From: UBA12068 sp964452415
GTDB lineage: Bacteria; Patescibacteriota; Minisyncoccia; Moranbacterales; GWC2-37-73
Direction: 5' to 3'
Length of the DNA stretch: 64,000 bases
NCBI GenBank assembly: GCA_964452415.1
Contig: CAYVME010000001.1
Span: forward strand, 1 to 64,000
Positions 1-8,345 of the stretch are shown here, piece by piece. Numbering within the stretch: position 1 is the first letter of the stretch; the number at the start of each line of letters is the position of its first letter. Position numbers and translations under genes: made by a program. Under the pieces are notes generated by a model. That model saw only the letters and a program-made list of their open reading frames with translations. It was not told the DNA's origin and did not search any database.

Positions 1-91
1 TCTAAATGAGATGTTATTAAATCTATATATGTAAATGTTCCATTACGTTTATTAGTTAATATATAAACATAATAACTCTTTTTCATAAATC

Positions 92-120
92 CTGGATTCC
101 CGCCTACGCGGGAATGACAA
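92..120 (+). repeat. Palindromic intergenic repeat, ATTCCC..GGGAAT type
   Basis: A GGATTCCCGCC arm and a GCGGGAATGAC arm form a hairpin downstream of rpsI. Related elements with the same CTGGATTCC ... GGAATGACA frame lie at 56190-56219 and 62827-62858, and a shorter one at 2651-2671. This is a dispersed repeat family; its function is unknown. Confidence 0.7.
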
Positions 121-151
121 CAAATTAAAACTCCGCAGTGACAAAACGAAT

Positions 152-181
152 ATAAAAAAAGCACTCCTTTCGGAGTGCTTT
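152..181 (-). terminator. Intrinsic terminator after rpsI
   Basis: On the minus strand AAGCACTCC, loop GAAA and GGAGTGCTT are followed by a run of seven T. It lies just after the rpsI stop and ends the ribosomal operon. Confidence 0.9.
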
Positions 182-188
182 GCAATAT

Positions 189-770
189 TTATCGTTTCGC
201 CCACTGTGGAGCTTTTCGAGCTTTCTTGAGTCCGGCTTTCTTTCGTTCAACCTCTCTGGCATCTCGAGTCATGAATCCAAGAACTTTCAAAGATTTCTTG
301 AGCTCAGCGTCAAATTTCACCAAGGCTCGAGCAATTCCAAGTCTGATCGCTTCAGTCTGACCAGTGATTCCACCACCTCGAACAATAACCGTAGCGCGGA
401 AACTGTCTTGCATTCCAACAGCCTTAAGTGGTCCCATCAAGTTGTTCTGAAGAGCTGCAGTTGGAAAATAATCTTTCAATTTCTTATCATTGATAACAAT
501 ATCATTTTCAGTTGCTTTTTCAGCCTTGAAAAGACGAACTTGAGCCACAGAAGCTTTCCTTCTTCCAACAGCGTAAAAGTAGACTTCATTCTTGGCAACT
601 TTCGGAGCCTTTTCCACCTTTTCCACTTTCTCAACCTTTTCAACTTTAACTTCCTTAACAGCTTTCACTGCCTTGGGAGCTTTGACAACCTTTTCAGCTT
701 TTGGCTTTGCAGCCTTCACAGCTTTTGGTTTTGAAACTTTTTCAGTTTTTTCCGCTTTTTTTACTGCCAT
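189..770 (-). CDS. rpsI: 30S ribosomal protein S9 with long basic N-terminal tail
   Basis: Small-subunit protein of the ribosomal head that contacts P-site tRNA. The S9 core begins near residue 62 (VYFYAVGRRKASVAQVRL) and ends with the conserved basic tail, here QWAKR. The first ~60 residues are an unusual Lys/Ala/Val/Glu-rich extension with a VEK repeat, making 193 residues against ~130 in most bacteria. I chose the ATG at 770 (MAVKKAEK); an upstream in-frame extension would overlap rplM. It is the last gene of the operon, 4 bp after rplM. Confidence 0.95.
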   Translation of the reverse strand: MAVKKAEKTEKVSKPKAVKAAKPKAEKVVKAPKAVKAVKEVKVEKVEKVEKVEKAPKVAKNEVYFYAVGRRKASVAQVRLFKAEKATENDIVINDKKLKDYFPTAALQNNLMGPLKAVGMQDSFRATVIVRGGGITGQTEAIRLGIARALVKFDAELKKSLKVLGFMTRDAREVERKKAGLKKARKAPQWAKR

Positions 771-774
771 AAAA

Positions 775-1167
775 TTAGTGTGTAACATTAATATTCTTAC
801 ATGTGTGCTCTGCGTCAGCAAAAACGCTTAGTCTGAGCATCATCTTGTCTCTGAGCTTGTTCTTCGGAAGCATTCCGTATACTGCGTTTTGAATCACTTT
901 TCCTGAATCCTTGGCAAGCAAATCTTTCAGAGAGATTGATGAGATACCTCCTGGATATCCAGAATATTTGTGATAAATCTTTCCTTCAAGTTTGTTTCCA
1001 GTAACTTTAATCTTTTGAGCGTTAATCACAACAACGAAATCTCCCCCATCAATATGTGGAACATAATCAACTTTATTGCGACCGCTTAATGTCTTTGCAA
1101 TTTCAGTTGCCAAGCGTCCAAGCACTTTTCCCTGAGCATCAAAGAGGTGATATTGTCTGTTGTTCAT
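775..1167 (-). CDS. rplM: 50S ribosomal protein L13
   Basis: Early-assembly large-subunit protein of 130 residues. The family signature is clear: HLFDAQGKVLGRLATEIAK near the N terminus, then GGDFVVVINA and KIYHKYSGYPGG. The ATG at 1167 (MNNRQYHLFD) matches the usual L13 start; a longer in-frame reading adds an unlikely basic leader. It sits between rplQ and rpsI, the standard rplM-rpsI pairing, and is presumably co-transcribed with the operon upstream. Confidence 0.95.
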   Translation of the reverse strand: MNNRQYHLFDAQGKVLGRLATEIAKTLSGRNKVDYVPHIDGGDFVVVINAQKIKVTGNKLEGKIYHKYSGYPGGISSISLKDLLAKDSGKVIQNAVYGMLPKNKLRDKMMLRLSVFADAEHTCKNINVTH

Positions 1168-1192
1168 AAGTTTACTTAATATTATGCGTTTC

Positions 1193-1558
1193 TTATACAA
1201 ATTCAATTACTGCCATCTCAGCTCCATCGCTTTTTCTCTGACCCATTTTGATGATGCGAGTGTATCCACTTGTTCGAGCAGAAAACTTTGCAGAAAATTC
1301 ACCAGAAAGCTTCTTCACTGCGATAAGTGGCAGTTCTTTTCGAAGATCCCTGAGCACCGCAACCTTTTTTGTCTCATCCTTAGATATCTTTTTGATCTTG
1401 GTAATGATTTTGTCAACCATTGGTTTGATCTCTTTGGCTTTCGCTTCAGTCGTGGTGATCTTTTCTTTCATAATGAAGCTGCCCAATAGCGTCTTCAAGA
1501 GAGCTACTCGTTGCTTTTTTACTCTGCTAAATTTTCGGCTTCTTCCAAGATGATTCAT
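1193..1558 (-). CDS. rplQ: 50S ribosomal protein L17
   Basis: Large-subunit protein near the exit tunnel, 121 residues. It starts MNHLGRSRKFSRVKKQR, close to the canonical L17 opening, and contains LLGSFIMKEKITTTEAKAKE, the conserved second block. It follows rpoA, as in most bacterial alpha operons, but a 105-bp spacer rich in AGCT-type repeats separates them. It lacks long C-terminal extensions. Confidence 0.95.
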   Translation of the reverse strand: MNHLGRSRKFSRVKKQRVALLKTLLGSFIMKEKITTTEAKAKEIKPMVDKIITKIKKISKDETKKVAVLRDLRKELPLIAVKKLSGEFSAKFSARTSGYTRIIKMGQRKSDGAEMAVIEFV

Positions 1559-1655
1559 GAGTTTAGCTTCTGGCTTTCAGCTTTTAGCTTTCAGCTTTCG
1601 GCTCAGAATTCAAAATTCCGAGCCTAGTAGCTAGTAGCTATAAGCTATAACCTAT
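1559..1655. repeat. Degenerate AGCTTTC/AGCTATA repeat forming complementary arms
   Basis: The rpoA-rplQ spacer contains repeated GCTTTCAGCTTTTAGC units on one side and TAGTAGCTATAAGCTA units on the other. The arms are partly complementary, and GCTCAGAATT..AATTCCGAGC forms an inner hairpin. Similar degenerate AGCT repeats occur at 3877-3975, 46288-46320, 49309-49334 and 56258-56292. Confidence 0.6.
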
Positions 1656-1663
1656 CAAATTTA

Positions 1664-2629
1664 CTATTGTTTAAGTGTAATTCCAAATTCTCCAATTGAT
1701 TTTTTAATTTCCTTTACTCCCTTGCTTCCCATTCCTTCCAATCCAAGAAGCTCTTCTTCGCTCAATTTCACAATGTCTTTGATCTTTGCAATCTTGCTTG
1801 TCTCAAGAACATTGAGAGTTCGAGTTGAAAGATTTTTAAGTTCTCCAACTTTGATTTTCATTGGGTCAACAGCTTCTTCAACTTCTTTCTTTTCCTCAAC
1901 AATCACAGCTTCTTGAACTTCAACAATTGGAGCCTCCTGGATCATTTCAATTCCTCCAAGCACTGAAAATTGTTCAACAAGAATAGCAACAGCTTTTTTG
2001 AAGGCTTCCTCTGGAGTTATGCTTCCATCAGTCACGATTTCAAGAGTAATTTTGTTGTAGTCTGTTCTTTTTCCAACTCGCATGTTTTCAACTTCATAGT
2101 TCACACGACGAATCGGTGTGTACACTGCATCAATTGCAATAACTCCAATTTCTTTTTCAGGTCGGTTTTGCTGATCAATTGGAACATATCCCAAACCTCT
2201 TGAGATTTCCAATTCCATTTCAAATTCAACTTTTTTATCAGTGATAGTTGCAATGATCTGATCAGTATTCACAACTTCAACATCAGAAGGACATTTGATC
2301 TCTTTTGCAGTCACTTTTCCCTCGCCTTTGAATTTAAGGCTAACCTTCACAGGTTCTTCGCTGTGCATTTTGAAACGAATTTTTTTCAGATTCAAAATGA
2401 TTTGAACTGCGTCTTCCATGACTCCATCCATGGTTGAAAATTCATGAGAAACTCCTTTGATTTTCACCGATGTGATGGCTGCTCCTTCTAGTGATGCCAG
2501 AAGAACACGTCTAAGCGCATTACCAAGAGTCATTCCATAACCTGGATAACAACCCATGATTTCAAATTTACCACTCATCTCGTCGATTGGAGTGTATTTT
2601 GGCTTCTGAGGAAGTGACACGATCTGCAT
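1664..2629 (-). CDS. rpoA: DNA-directed RNA polymerase subunit alpha
   Basis: Dimeric scaffold subunit of RNA polymerase, 321 residues. The N-terminal domain carries GMTLGNALRRVLLASLEGAA, the alpha dimer/assembly motif, and the insert domain with VEVVNTDQIIATI. After an acidic linker rich in Glu and Val (about 230-250), the C-terminal domain has KVGELKNLSTRTLNVL and LEGMGSKGVKEIKK, the helix-hairpin-helix region that binds DNA and regulators. Placed between rpsD and rplQ as in other bacteria. Confidence 0.97.
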   Translation of the reverse strand: MQIVSLPQKPKYTPIDEMSGKFEIMGCYPGYGMTLGNALRRVLLASLEGAAITSVKIKGVSHEFSTMDGVMEDAVQIILNLKKIRFKMHSEEPVKVSLKFKGEGKVTAKEIKCPSDVEVVNTDQIIATITDKKVEFEMELEISRGLGYVPIDQQNRPEKEIGVIAIDAVYTPIRRVNYEVENMRVGKRTDYNKITLEIVTDGSITPEEAFKKAVAILVEQFSVLGGIEMIQEAPIVEVQEAVIVEEKKEVEEAVDPMKIKVGELKNLSTRTLNVLETSKIAKIKDIVKLSEEELLGLEGMGSKGVKEIKKSIGEFGITLKQ

Positions 2630-2648
2630 ATCCTCTTTTAAAACGAAT

Positions 2649-2671
2649 TGGTCATTCCGCTCAGCGGAACA
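2649..2671 (-). repeat. Short palindrome related to the GGAATGAC repeat
   Basis: On the minus strand TTCCGCTGAGCGGAA is followed by TGACC, the same GGAATGAC tail seen in the longer intergenic repeats. It lies in the 90-bp rpsD-rpoA spacer and could fold in the mRNA; there is no T run, so it is not a terminator. Confidence 0.5.
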
Positions 2672-2719
2672 AAAAACACGTTTTTAATTAAAAAAGTTAA
2701 ATTAAAAACAAAAACAAAT

Positions 2720-3355
2720 TTATCTTGAGTATGATTCCACAACCATTTGAGGATCAACATGGATTCCAACATCTTCACGAGTCGGCATCGCAATAACCTT
2801 TCCTTCCAGTTTTGAAACATTGAACTGGACCCATCTCGGAAAATCTTTCTTGTTTGCCAATGATTGAGCCTGAATTTTGAAGTATGCATTGTCCTTCTTT
2901 GATTCTTTCACTGCAACCACATCGCCAACTTTCACCCAACAAGAAGGAATTGTCATTTTCTTTCCATTAACCACAAAAGCTCCGTGAGTTACAAGCTGTC
3001 GAGCCTGAATTGGAGATGATGCTAGTCCCATTTTGCGAACCACATTGTCCAAACGCATTTCAAGGCGACTCATTAGCAAATCTCCAGTAACTCCTGGTTT
3101 GTTGCTAATTTCATCATAGTGCTTGCGGAATTGTTTTTCCAAAACTCCATACATTCGTTTGATGCGTTGTTTCATTGCAAGCTGTTTTCCGAACTCACTT
3201 AGTCCGCGAGACATGCTTTTTCCATGAACACCTGGCGCATATGGACGACGACTAACAGCGCACTTTGCGCTATCACATCTATCACCTTTCAAGAAAAGTT
3301 TTTCCTGAGCTCGGCGACATCTCTTACATTTTGACCCTAATAAATCTCTTGCCAT
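2720..3355 (-). CDS. rpsD: 30S ribosomal protein S4
   Basis: Primary 16S rRNA-binding protein, 211 residues. The N terminus carries the zinc-type four-cysteine set (CKRCRRAQEKLF ... CDSAKCAV) seen in the C+ form of S4. The S4 RNA-binding domain is clear: MSRLEMRLDNVVRKMGLASS and ARQLVTHGAFVVNGKK. It ends with a VESYSR tail. It lies between rpsK and rpoA in the alpha operon. Confidence 0.96.
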   Translation of the reverse strand: MARDLLGSKCKRCRRAQEKLFLKGDRCDSAKCAVSRRPYAPGVHGKSMSRGLSEFGKQLAMKQRIKRMYGVLEKQFRKHYDEISNKPGVTGDLLMSRLEMRLDNVVRKMGLASSPIQARQLVTHGAFVVNGKKMTIPSCWVKVGDVVAVKESKKDNAYFKIQAQSLANKKDFPRWVQFNVSKLEGKVIAMPTREDVGIHVDPQMVVESYSR

Positions 3356-3393
3356 AACTTCTTATTATAAAAAATTTGAATTTGAATTATCGT

Positions 3394-3870
3394 TTATACT
3401 CTTCTTGGTTTTTTGGCTCGGCATCCATTGTGAGGAATCGGAGTCACATCTTTAATTGCAGTAAGTTCAAAACCTTTGTTTGCCAATGTTCGAATTGAAG
3501 ATTCTCTTCCGCTCCCAACACCTCTAACAAAAACATCCAACTCGCGCACACCATATTTCTTCACTTTTTCACTCACATCATGCACAACTTGAGTTGCAGC
3601 ATATGGAGTTGCTTTCTTGGCACCTTTGAATCCCAAAAGTCCAGAGCTTGACCAACCAAGCATTCCACCATTTGCATCTGAAATCATCACCATGGTGTTG
3701 TTATAGGTGCATTTGATGTGGGCTTGTCCCTTGCTGATCTGCCTTTTCAACTTCTTTTTCTTCTTTTTGGTTTCAGCTTCAGTTTCAACAGCGGTAGCAA
3801 CTGCGCCCTCAACATTTTCAGATGATTCTTCAGCCAACAATTCTTCAATTTTTTTAATTTCGTCTGCCAT
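3394..3870 (-). CDS. rpsK: 30S ribosomal protein S11 with acidic/Lys N-terminal tail
   Basis: Platform protein of the small subunit, 158 residues. The core starts at about residue 45 (KGQAHIKCTYNNTMVMISD) and runs through GWSSSGLLGFKGAKKATPYAA to the conserved C-terminal PHNGCRAKKPRRV. The first ~40 residues are unusual: an acidic block (KIEELLAEESSENVE) then a run of six lysines. Typical bacterial S11 has only a short basic leader, so the tail is a lineage-specific addition like that of S9 here. Confidence 0.96.
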   Translation of the reverse strand: MADEIKKIEELLAEESSENVEGAVATAVETEAETKKKKKKLKRQISKGQAHIKCTYNNTMVMISDANGGMLGWSSSGLLGFKGAKKATPYAATQVVHDVSEKVKKYGVRELDVFVRGVGSGRESSIRTLANKGFELTAIKDVTPIPHNGCRAKKPRRV

Positions 3871-3876
3871 ATTTAT

Positions 3877-3975
3877 CAGGTATCAGCTTTCAGCTTTCAG
3901 CTTTCAGCTTTTTATAAAATATTTATCATTCTAATTAGTTACTAACCTATAAGCTGTAAGCTAGTACCCAGAAGC
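3877..3975. repeat. Degenerate AGCTTTC repeat with complementary arm
   Basis: Four tandem CAGCTTT units at 3889-3913 face AAGCTGTAAGCTAG at 3950-3964 across an AT-rich loop, so the rpsM-rpsK spacer can form an imperfect hairpin. Same family as the repeat at 1559-1655. Confidence 0.6.
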
Positions 3976-3980
3976 TGGGC

Positions 3981-4367
3981 TTATGTCTTTGATTCGCTTC
4001 TTCGTCCGCTTCCCATGGTCTTTCTCACATTTCCTCGAACTGTTCGACTGTTTGTCTTGGTTCGTTGTCCATGAACTGGCATTCCTTTTTGGTGTCGGCT
4101 TCCTCTGTAGCTTCCGATTTCTTTCAAACGCTTGATGTTCATCTTAACTTCATGCTTGAGTTCACCTTCAACCTTGTATTTCTTTTCGATTTCATCTCGA
4201 AGTCTGTTTGCGTCTTCAGCTGAAAGATCCTTCGTGCGAGTATCTTCATTAATTTCAAGAAGCTTCAAAAGCTTTTTGCTAGTTGAAGGTCCAATTCCAA
4301 AAACATATGTTAGGGCGATCACTATTCTTTTTTCATCAGGAAGATTTATTCCGGCAATACGTATCAT
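3981..4367 (-). CDS. rpsM: 30S ribosomal protein S13
   Basis: Head protein contacting tRNA and the intersubunit bridge, 128 residues. It starts MIRIAGINLPDEKRIVIALT, followed by the helix-hairpin-helix YVFGIGPSTSKKLL, and ends with GSYRGSRHQKGMPVHGQRTK and a basic tail, all standard for bacterial S13. It follows rpmJ and precedes rpsK, the usual infA-rpmJ-rpsM-rpsK order. Confidence 0.97.
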   Translation of the reverse strand: MIRIAGINLPDEKRIVIALTYVFGIGPSTSKKLLKLLEINEDTRTKDLSAEDANRLRDEIEKKYKVEGELKHEVKMNIKRLKEIGSYRGSRHQKGMPVHGQRTKTNSRTVRGNVRKTMGSGRRSESKT

Positions 4368-4438
4368 AATACAAAATAATTTTAAATTTTAACCCTCAGG
4401 GTACAAGCAATTTAAAATTTTAATTAAATAAATTACTC

Positions 4439-4552
4439 TTAACCCTGTCGTTGCTTATGCTTCGGTGTGGAGCAGATAACATACACTTTACCTCTTCTTC
4501 TCACCACTTTACATTTGGCACACATTTTTTTTACTGATGCTCTTACTTTCAT
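4439..4552 (-). CDS. rpmJ: 50S ribosomal protein L36
   Basis: A 37-residue protein starting MKVRASVKKMCAKCKVV and ending STPKHKQRQG. Cys11, Cys14, Cys27 and His32 make the classic zinc knuckle of L36. Its length and Arg/Lys content match the family, and it lies between infA and rpsM as expected. Two unusual points: the Arg-Arg-Arg-Gly centre and the final QRQG are normal for L36, so nothing is missing. Confidence 0.93.
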   Translation of the reverse strand: MKVRASVKKMCAKCKVVRRRGKVYVICSTPKHKQRQG

Positions 4553-4647
4553 AATTTTGTTTACACTCAAACACTTATAACTTTTTCTCCAAATTATTTT
4601 GAATAATTTGTCATTAGTTGTGAGTCTTTAGTTATATTAAACTTTAT

Positions 4648-4872
4648 TTACATTCTATGAGTAACTCTTCCTTTAGTGAGATCGTATGGGCTCATTTCCA
4701 TCAAAACACGATCTCCTGGCAATAATCTGATATAATGGACCCTCATTCTTCCAGAAATATGAGCCAAAACTTCATGACCATTGTCCAGACGCACACGAAA
4801 AGTCGTGCTTGGCAAGGTTTCAATGATTGTTCCTTCGAGTTTTATCAACTCTTTTTCTTGTTTTGGGGCCAT
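4648..4872 (-). CDS. infA: Translation initiation factor IF-1
   Basis: A 74-residue S1/OB-fold protein that occupies the ribosomal A site during initiation. Recognisable blocks are LEGTIIETLPSTTFRVRLDN, GHEVLAHISGRMRVHYIRLL and GDRVLMEMSPYDLTKGRV. The N terminus carries a few additional Lys/Glu residues (MAPKQEKE). It is the first gene of the ribosomal operon, behind a good sigma70-type promoter and a ~125-nt leader. Confidence 0.96.
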   Translation of the reverse strand: MAPKQEKELIKLEGTIIETLPSTTFRVRLDNGHEVLAHISGRMRVHYIRLLPGDRVLMEMSPYDLTKGRVTHRM

Positions 4873-5002
4873 ATTTTGCTTTGCGTTACAACATAAAAAT
4901 AGAGGCGGTAAACTTTCCGCAAAACTATCCTAATTCATGAAATTCAAATAGTGATTTCCTCTCTGTGGACAATCTATTAAGTTTTTTCAGAAACGTATAA
5001 CA

Positions 5003-5031
5003 ATCTTAACAAAGTATTCTTTTCTTGTCAA
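5003..5031 (-). promoter_or_regulatory. Sigma70-type promoter for the infA operon
   Basis: On the minus strand TTGACA (5026-5031) and TAAGAT (5003-5008) are spaced by 17 bp. The leader to the infA ATG is about 125 nt and contains a small GCGGAAAGTTTACCGC hairpin at about 4905-4920. Confidence 0.65.
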
Positions 5032-5161
5032 CTGTCCCCAGGGGCCAATTTTATTAATAATCTAAAATACCCCTTTGACCCCAGAAAACACAGATTTGCC
5101 CTTTTTCACTCAGCCTAAGTCAAAAAGGGTCATTTTGGCCACCACATTGCCAAAGTTTGGC

Positions 5162-7018
5162 TTATTCAAGAGATTCTTTGTCAATTTCAATGTTCACCCT
5201 TGAAGAATATTGAGGAATTTGAGATATAAAAGGCATTGAGAATTCAACATTGGCATTTTTTATACCTTTATTGTTCTTGAAAACTTCATCAATTTCATCA
5301 CCGTTTTTGCCCAAAAGTTCCTTCTTTATCTTCTCAGTATCAATATTTTGAATCACTGAAAAATCCCCCCTAATTTTCAACTCCAAAGTGTTTTTCTCAA
5401 AATCAGCAACAGCAAGACCATAGGTCAATTTAGAGATTTCAAATTTAATATCTTTAATATCGGATCTTTTCTCAAATTCTCGGATTAACACTTTTTTAAT
5501 GTCATCCTCGGCAAAGACAAGGGCTTTTATTTTTGCGCTCACGACATAATCAAATTTATCTGCAACAATTCCAGCCTTTGCTCTTGTGCTACTCTTGGAA
5601 ATTGAAATTTTCTCACATTGTTCAAGAATTATTTCACCTTCAGCCAATTCCACAGCAAGAAGACCTTTCAGCTCTTCACTAATTGCTTTTTCGGTTTTTT
5701 GCTTGGCACTGTCAATGTCTTGCTGACTAACCGAGCTTGAATTTTCCCCGCCCTCCAAGGATCCTCCTGCAAAATTCTCAGTTGATTTTGCGCTGAATTT
5801 GTCATATTTGGGACTACCCTTGAAGCCAGGTATTTTGAAGGATGAAGGTTGCAAATTAAAATCTTCACCTGCCTGATCAGCAACAATTTCTGCTTCAATA
5901 GCTCCGGGTTTTGTCTCGCCTCCAATCAAAGTTGTCCCAGGAACAATCACGTTCTTGATCAGTCGAAAAATTTTTCCATCTGCCGACTCAAATCTTGTTG
6001 TAGCTACAAGCGTTTGAGGTGAGCTGTCATATTCATTATAGATAATGATACTGCCATGAGCTTTCTTTCCTGGACCTCCTTGAGAACCTTGGGCATCGTA
6101 TGACATGGAAATTTCTTTTTCTTTTTCAATAACCCTAATTTTAATATTGTTTTGACCATCAGTTGCTATTTCTGACGAACCTTGAACCACCACATCAACT
6201 TTCTCACTGAGCGCACTTTGAACTATTGTAACCTTGGCGCTTGGCAAAAAAAGATACCCCGCAATAAATACAAGAAAAACCGTGCACAAAGAAATGAAGC
6301 TTACGAATATTTTTTTAGATGTTCCGCTTACTATATGACTTTTTTCATTATTGATATTTTTCTGATTAGTTTTAACCGAAGAATACATTTTTTCCAAAAT
6401 TCTTGTTTTGTCCTGATCCATGGATCCTTCAAACAAAGACTTGCCTGAATTTTTTTGTTCCTTGTTTGCATGCAAAGAATGACTGATGCCTCCTGAGCTT
6501 GAAATCTTGGATTTGCCTCTCATGTCAAAAATTCCATTCATCTTAACCCTTTTGGTTTCAATTTTTTTATCCACACTTGAAATGACAGGAATCTTTTTTT
6601 CAAAATCTCCAGCTTCCACATAGAAATCATTTGTGCCAACTCCCTTGAGTCTGTTTTTTTTATCTTGCAATTCATCAGAATACTCCTGAGACTCCTTAAG
6701 GACAATATCTTCTTCAATCACATCCTCTTGATATGTCGTCAAAGATTGATCTTTCGATTCAACATCGTCAATTGTTCTTTTGACCTCAAGTCCAGCTCTT
6801 TCCGCCATGGAGGCGCCGAGTTCATCTTGGGTCACAATGACTATTTTTTTGCCAAACTTTTCAGCCTCACTTTTCAAAAGTTTCAAATTAATAATGCTCA
6901 GCAAAAAAATTGCGCGCTTTGGCACAACAAAATAATTAACAGAAGACATTGACCTGTTGAGCCTGTCTATCACTGAGGATATTTCCTCATCTGCATCAAT
7001 GTAAAATGTTTGGTGCAT
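5162..7018 (-). CDS. Membrane-anchored protein with baseplate-J-like extracellular region
   Basis: A 618-residue protein. Residues 1-85 form a small alpha/beta domain (VNYFVVPKRAIFLLSIINLK, IVIVTQDELGASMAERAGL). A Lys/Ser-rich linker follows, then one membrane segment near 235-260 (FVSFISLCTVFLVFIAGYLF). The large outer part has PQTLVATTRFESADGKIFRL and AGEDFNLQPSSFKIPGFKGS, the pattern that is often labelled baseplate J/gp47-like in Parcubacteria. It directly follows the FtsA/PilM-like ATPase gene (35 bp). The pair suggests an envelope or pilus-associated function, but the function is not known. Confidence 0.6.
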   Translation of the reverse strand: MHQTFYIDADEEISSVIDRLNRSMSSVNYFVVPKRAIFLLSIINLKLLKSEAEKFGKKIVIVTQDELGASMAERAGLEVKRTIDDVESKDQSLTTYQEDVIEEDIVLKESQEYSDELQDKKNRLKGVGTNDFYVEAGDFEKKIPVISSVDKKIETKRVKMNGIFDMRGKSKISSSGGISHSLHANKEQKNSGKSLFEGSMDQDKTRILEKMYSSVKTNQKNINNEKSHIVSGTSKKIFVSFISLCTVFLVFIAGYLFLPSAKVTIVQSALSEKVDVVVQGSSEIATDGQNNIKIRVIEKEKEISMSYDAQGSQGGPGKKAHGSIIIYNEYDSSPQTLVATTRFESADGKIFRLIKNVIVPGTTLIGGETKPGAIEAEIVADQAGEDFNLQPSSFKIPGFKGSPKYDKFSAKSTENFAGGSLEGGENSSSVSQQDIDSAKQKTEKAISEELKGLLAVELAEGEIILEQCEKISISKSSTRAKAGIVADKFDYVVSAKIKALVFAEDDIKKVLIREFEKRSDIKDIKFEISKLTYGLAVADFEKNTLELKIRGDFSVIQNIDTEKIKKELLGKNGDEIDEVFKNNKGIKNANVEFSMPFISQIPQYSSRVNIEIDKESLE

Positions 7019-7053
7019 AATAATTTTAAGTCAAAAGTTTATATGCTTAATTA

Positions 7054-8313
7054 TCAATCTTGCATTGTCTGCAAAACTCTGCGCAAAATTCCTGACATGA
7101 CTTTTTCTTCACCAGTAACATCCAAGACCAAATTCGCCAATCCCATCGGCGTGACATCTTGAGGATTCTTGAGTTCCCCTGTATTGTCAACAATCCTCAC
7201 CACATCTCTCGGCTGAAGATAACTGACACTTGGAGTTTTTGCGAAAGCCAATTTTTTTGACCAAGCCGAAGACAATAATATCTTCTTGATTCCCGGCAAA
7301 CCACTGCCTCCTCCGCAAAGCAAAATTTTTGAAGGCAAAACATCACTGCCAGCAAATTCTTCAAGAGAAAGACTCACTCCTCCAAGCCAAACCTCCACAT
7401 CGTTTTGCAAAATTTGATCAATTTTTGAACTCACATCATCATTCAATTTTCCTTCGGCATATTTTATTTTCAATTCTTCAGCTTCATCAAAATCAATCCT
7501 GAGTTCTTGCGCCAACTTTTTCGTGAATGCCTTTCCTCCAAAAGCAAACATTTTTGTTCCTTCCAGCCCTCCATTTCTCACCACAGCAATATCTGTTGTT
7601 CCACCTCCAATATCAATAAATATTGCACTAAAATCAACGGCGTCTTCATAATCAACACTACGAGCAACCGCATATGGCTCAGCAGCAATACTGAGCAAAT
7701 CAATATTAAGTTCATCAGCAATTGCCTGAAGTGCTCCCAAGTGAATCATTGGAGCATAAGCATTAAAGATACTAACTGAAACATCTTTTCCTTGAAAACC
7801 AATCGGGTTTGTCACCTGATATCCATCTATTCTAACATCGACAATGGCCGCATTGATCAGCTTAACATCGATATCCTGTCCGGTTTCCCAAGAGATTTGT
7901 TCTTGAATTCTTTCATATGCTTTAGCTTGAACTTTTTGAATTATATTTTTCAATTCAGCAAAATCAATTCTACTGTCAGGATTTCCTCTTTCATAATGAA
8001 CAGTTGTTGTTGTTCCCTTGACCAATTCCCCAGCTATGCCCACAATGGCCTTCTTAACTTTTTTCACACCAGCTTGCTCGAGTGCCTTATTAATTGAAAT
8101 CTGACAAGTTTCAATAACGCCAGAAATATCAGAGACAGCTCCACTTTGCATGTTTCCCTTTTTTTGATGCTCTTTGCCCACGCCTATAACAATCCCGCCT
8201 TTTTTCTCTTTATCCACCTCAAAAACAAGAGTCTTTGCAACCTCTGTTCCAATATCAAGTGCCAAATAATATTCAGCATTGTCACTTGAAAATAATTTTG
8301 AAAAAATAGACAT
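7054..8313 (-). CDS. FtsA/PilM-like actin-fold ATPase
   Basis: A 419-residue actin-superfamily protein. Phosphate-1 motif: YLALDIGTEVAKTLVFEV near residue 17. Phosphate-2 motif: AIFIDIGGGTTDIAVVRNG near 225. Adenosine motif: ILLCGGGSGLPGIKKIL near 330. The SHS2/1C-like region between them favours FtsA, PilM or a related membrane-tethering protein. It is followed by the single-pass membrane protein at 5162-7018. FtsA in divisome and PilM in type IV pili both act at the inner face of the membrane; the sequence alone does not decide between them. Confidence 0.7.
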   Translation of the reverse strand: MSIFSKLFSSDNAEYYLALDIGTEVAKTLVFEVDKEKKGGIVIGVGKEHQKKGNMQSGAVSDISGVIETCQISINKALEQAGVKKVKKAIVGIAGELVKGTTTTVHYERGNPDSRIDFAELKNIIQKVQAKAYERIQEQISWETGQDIDVKLINAAIVDVRIDGYQVTNPIGFQGKDVSVSIFNAYAPMIHLGALQAIADELNIDLLSIAAEPYAVARSVDYEDAVDFSAIFIDIGGGTTDIAVVRNGGLEGTKMFAFGGKAFTKKLAQELRIDFDEAEELKIKYAEGKLNDDVSSKIDQILQNDVEVWLGGVSLSLEEFAGSDVLPSKILLCGGGSGLPGIKKILLSSAWSKKLAFAKTPSVSYLQPRDVVRIVDNTGELKNPQDVTPMGLANLVLDVTGEEKVMSGILRRVLQTMQD

Positions 8314-8345
8314 ATTTTAATGAAAATTTCTAATACAATAAAACA

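Noticed and set aside
592..831. Phe/Thr/Ala-rich open frame opposite rpsI
   Set aside because: It is the antisense shadow of the Lys/Val/Glu repeat of S9; no start signals.
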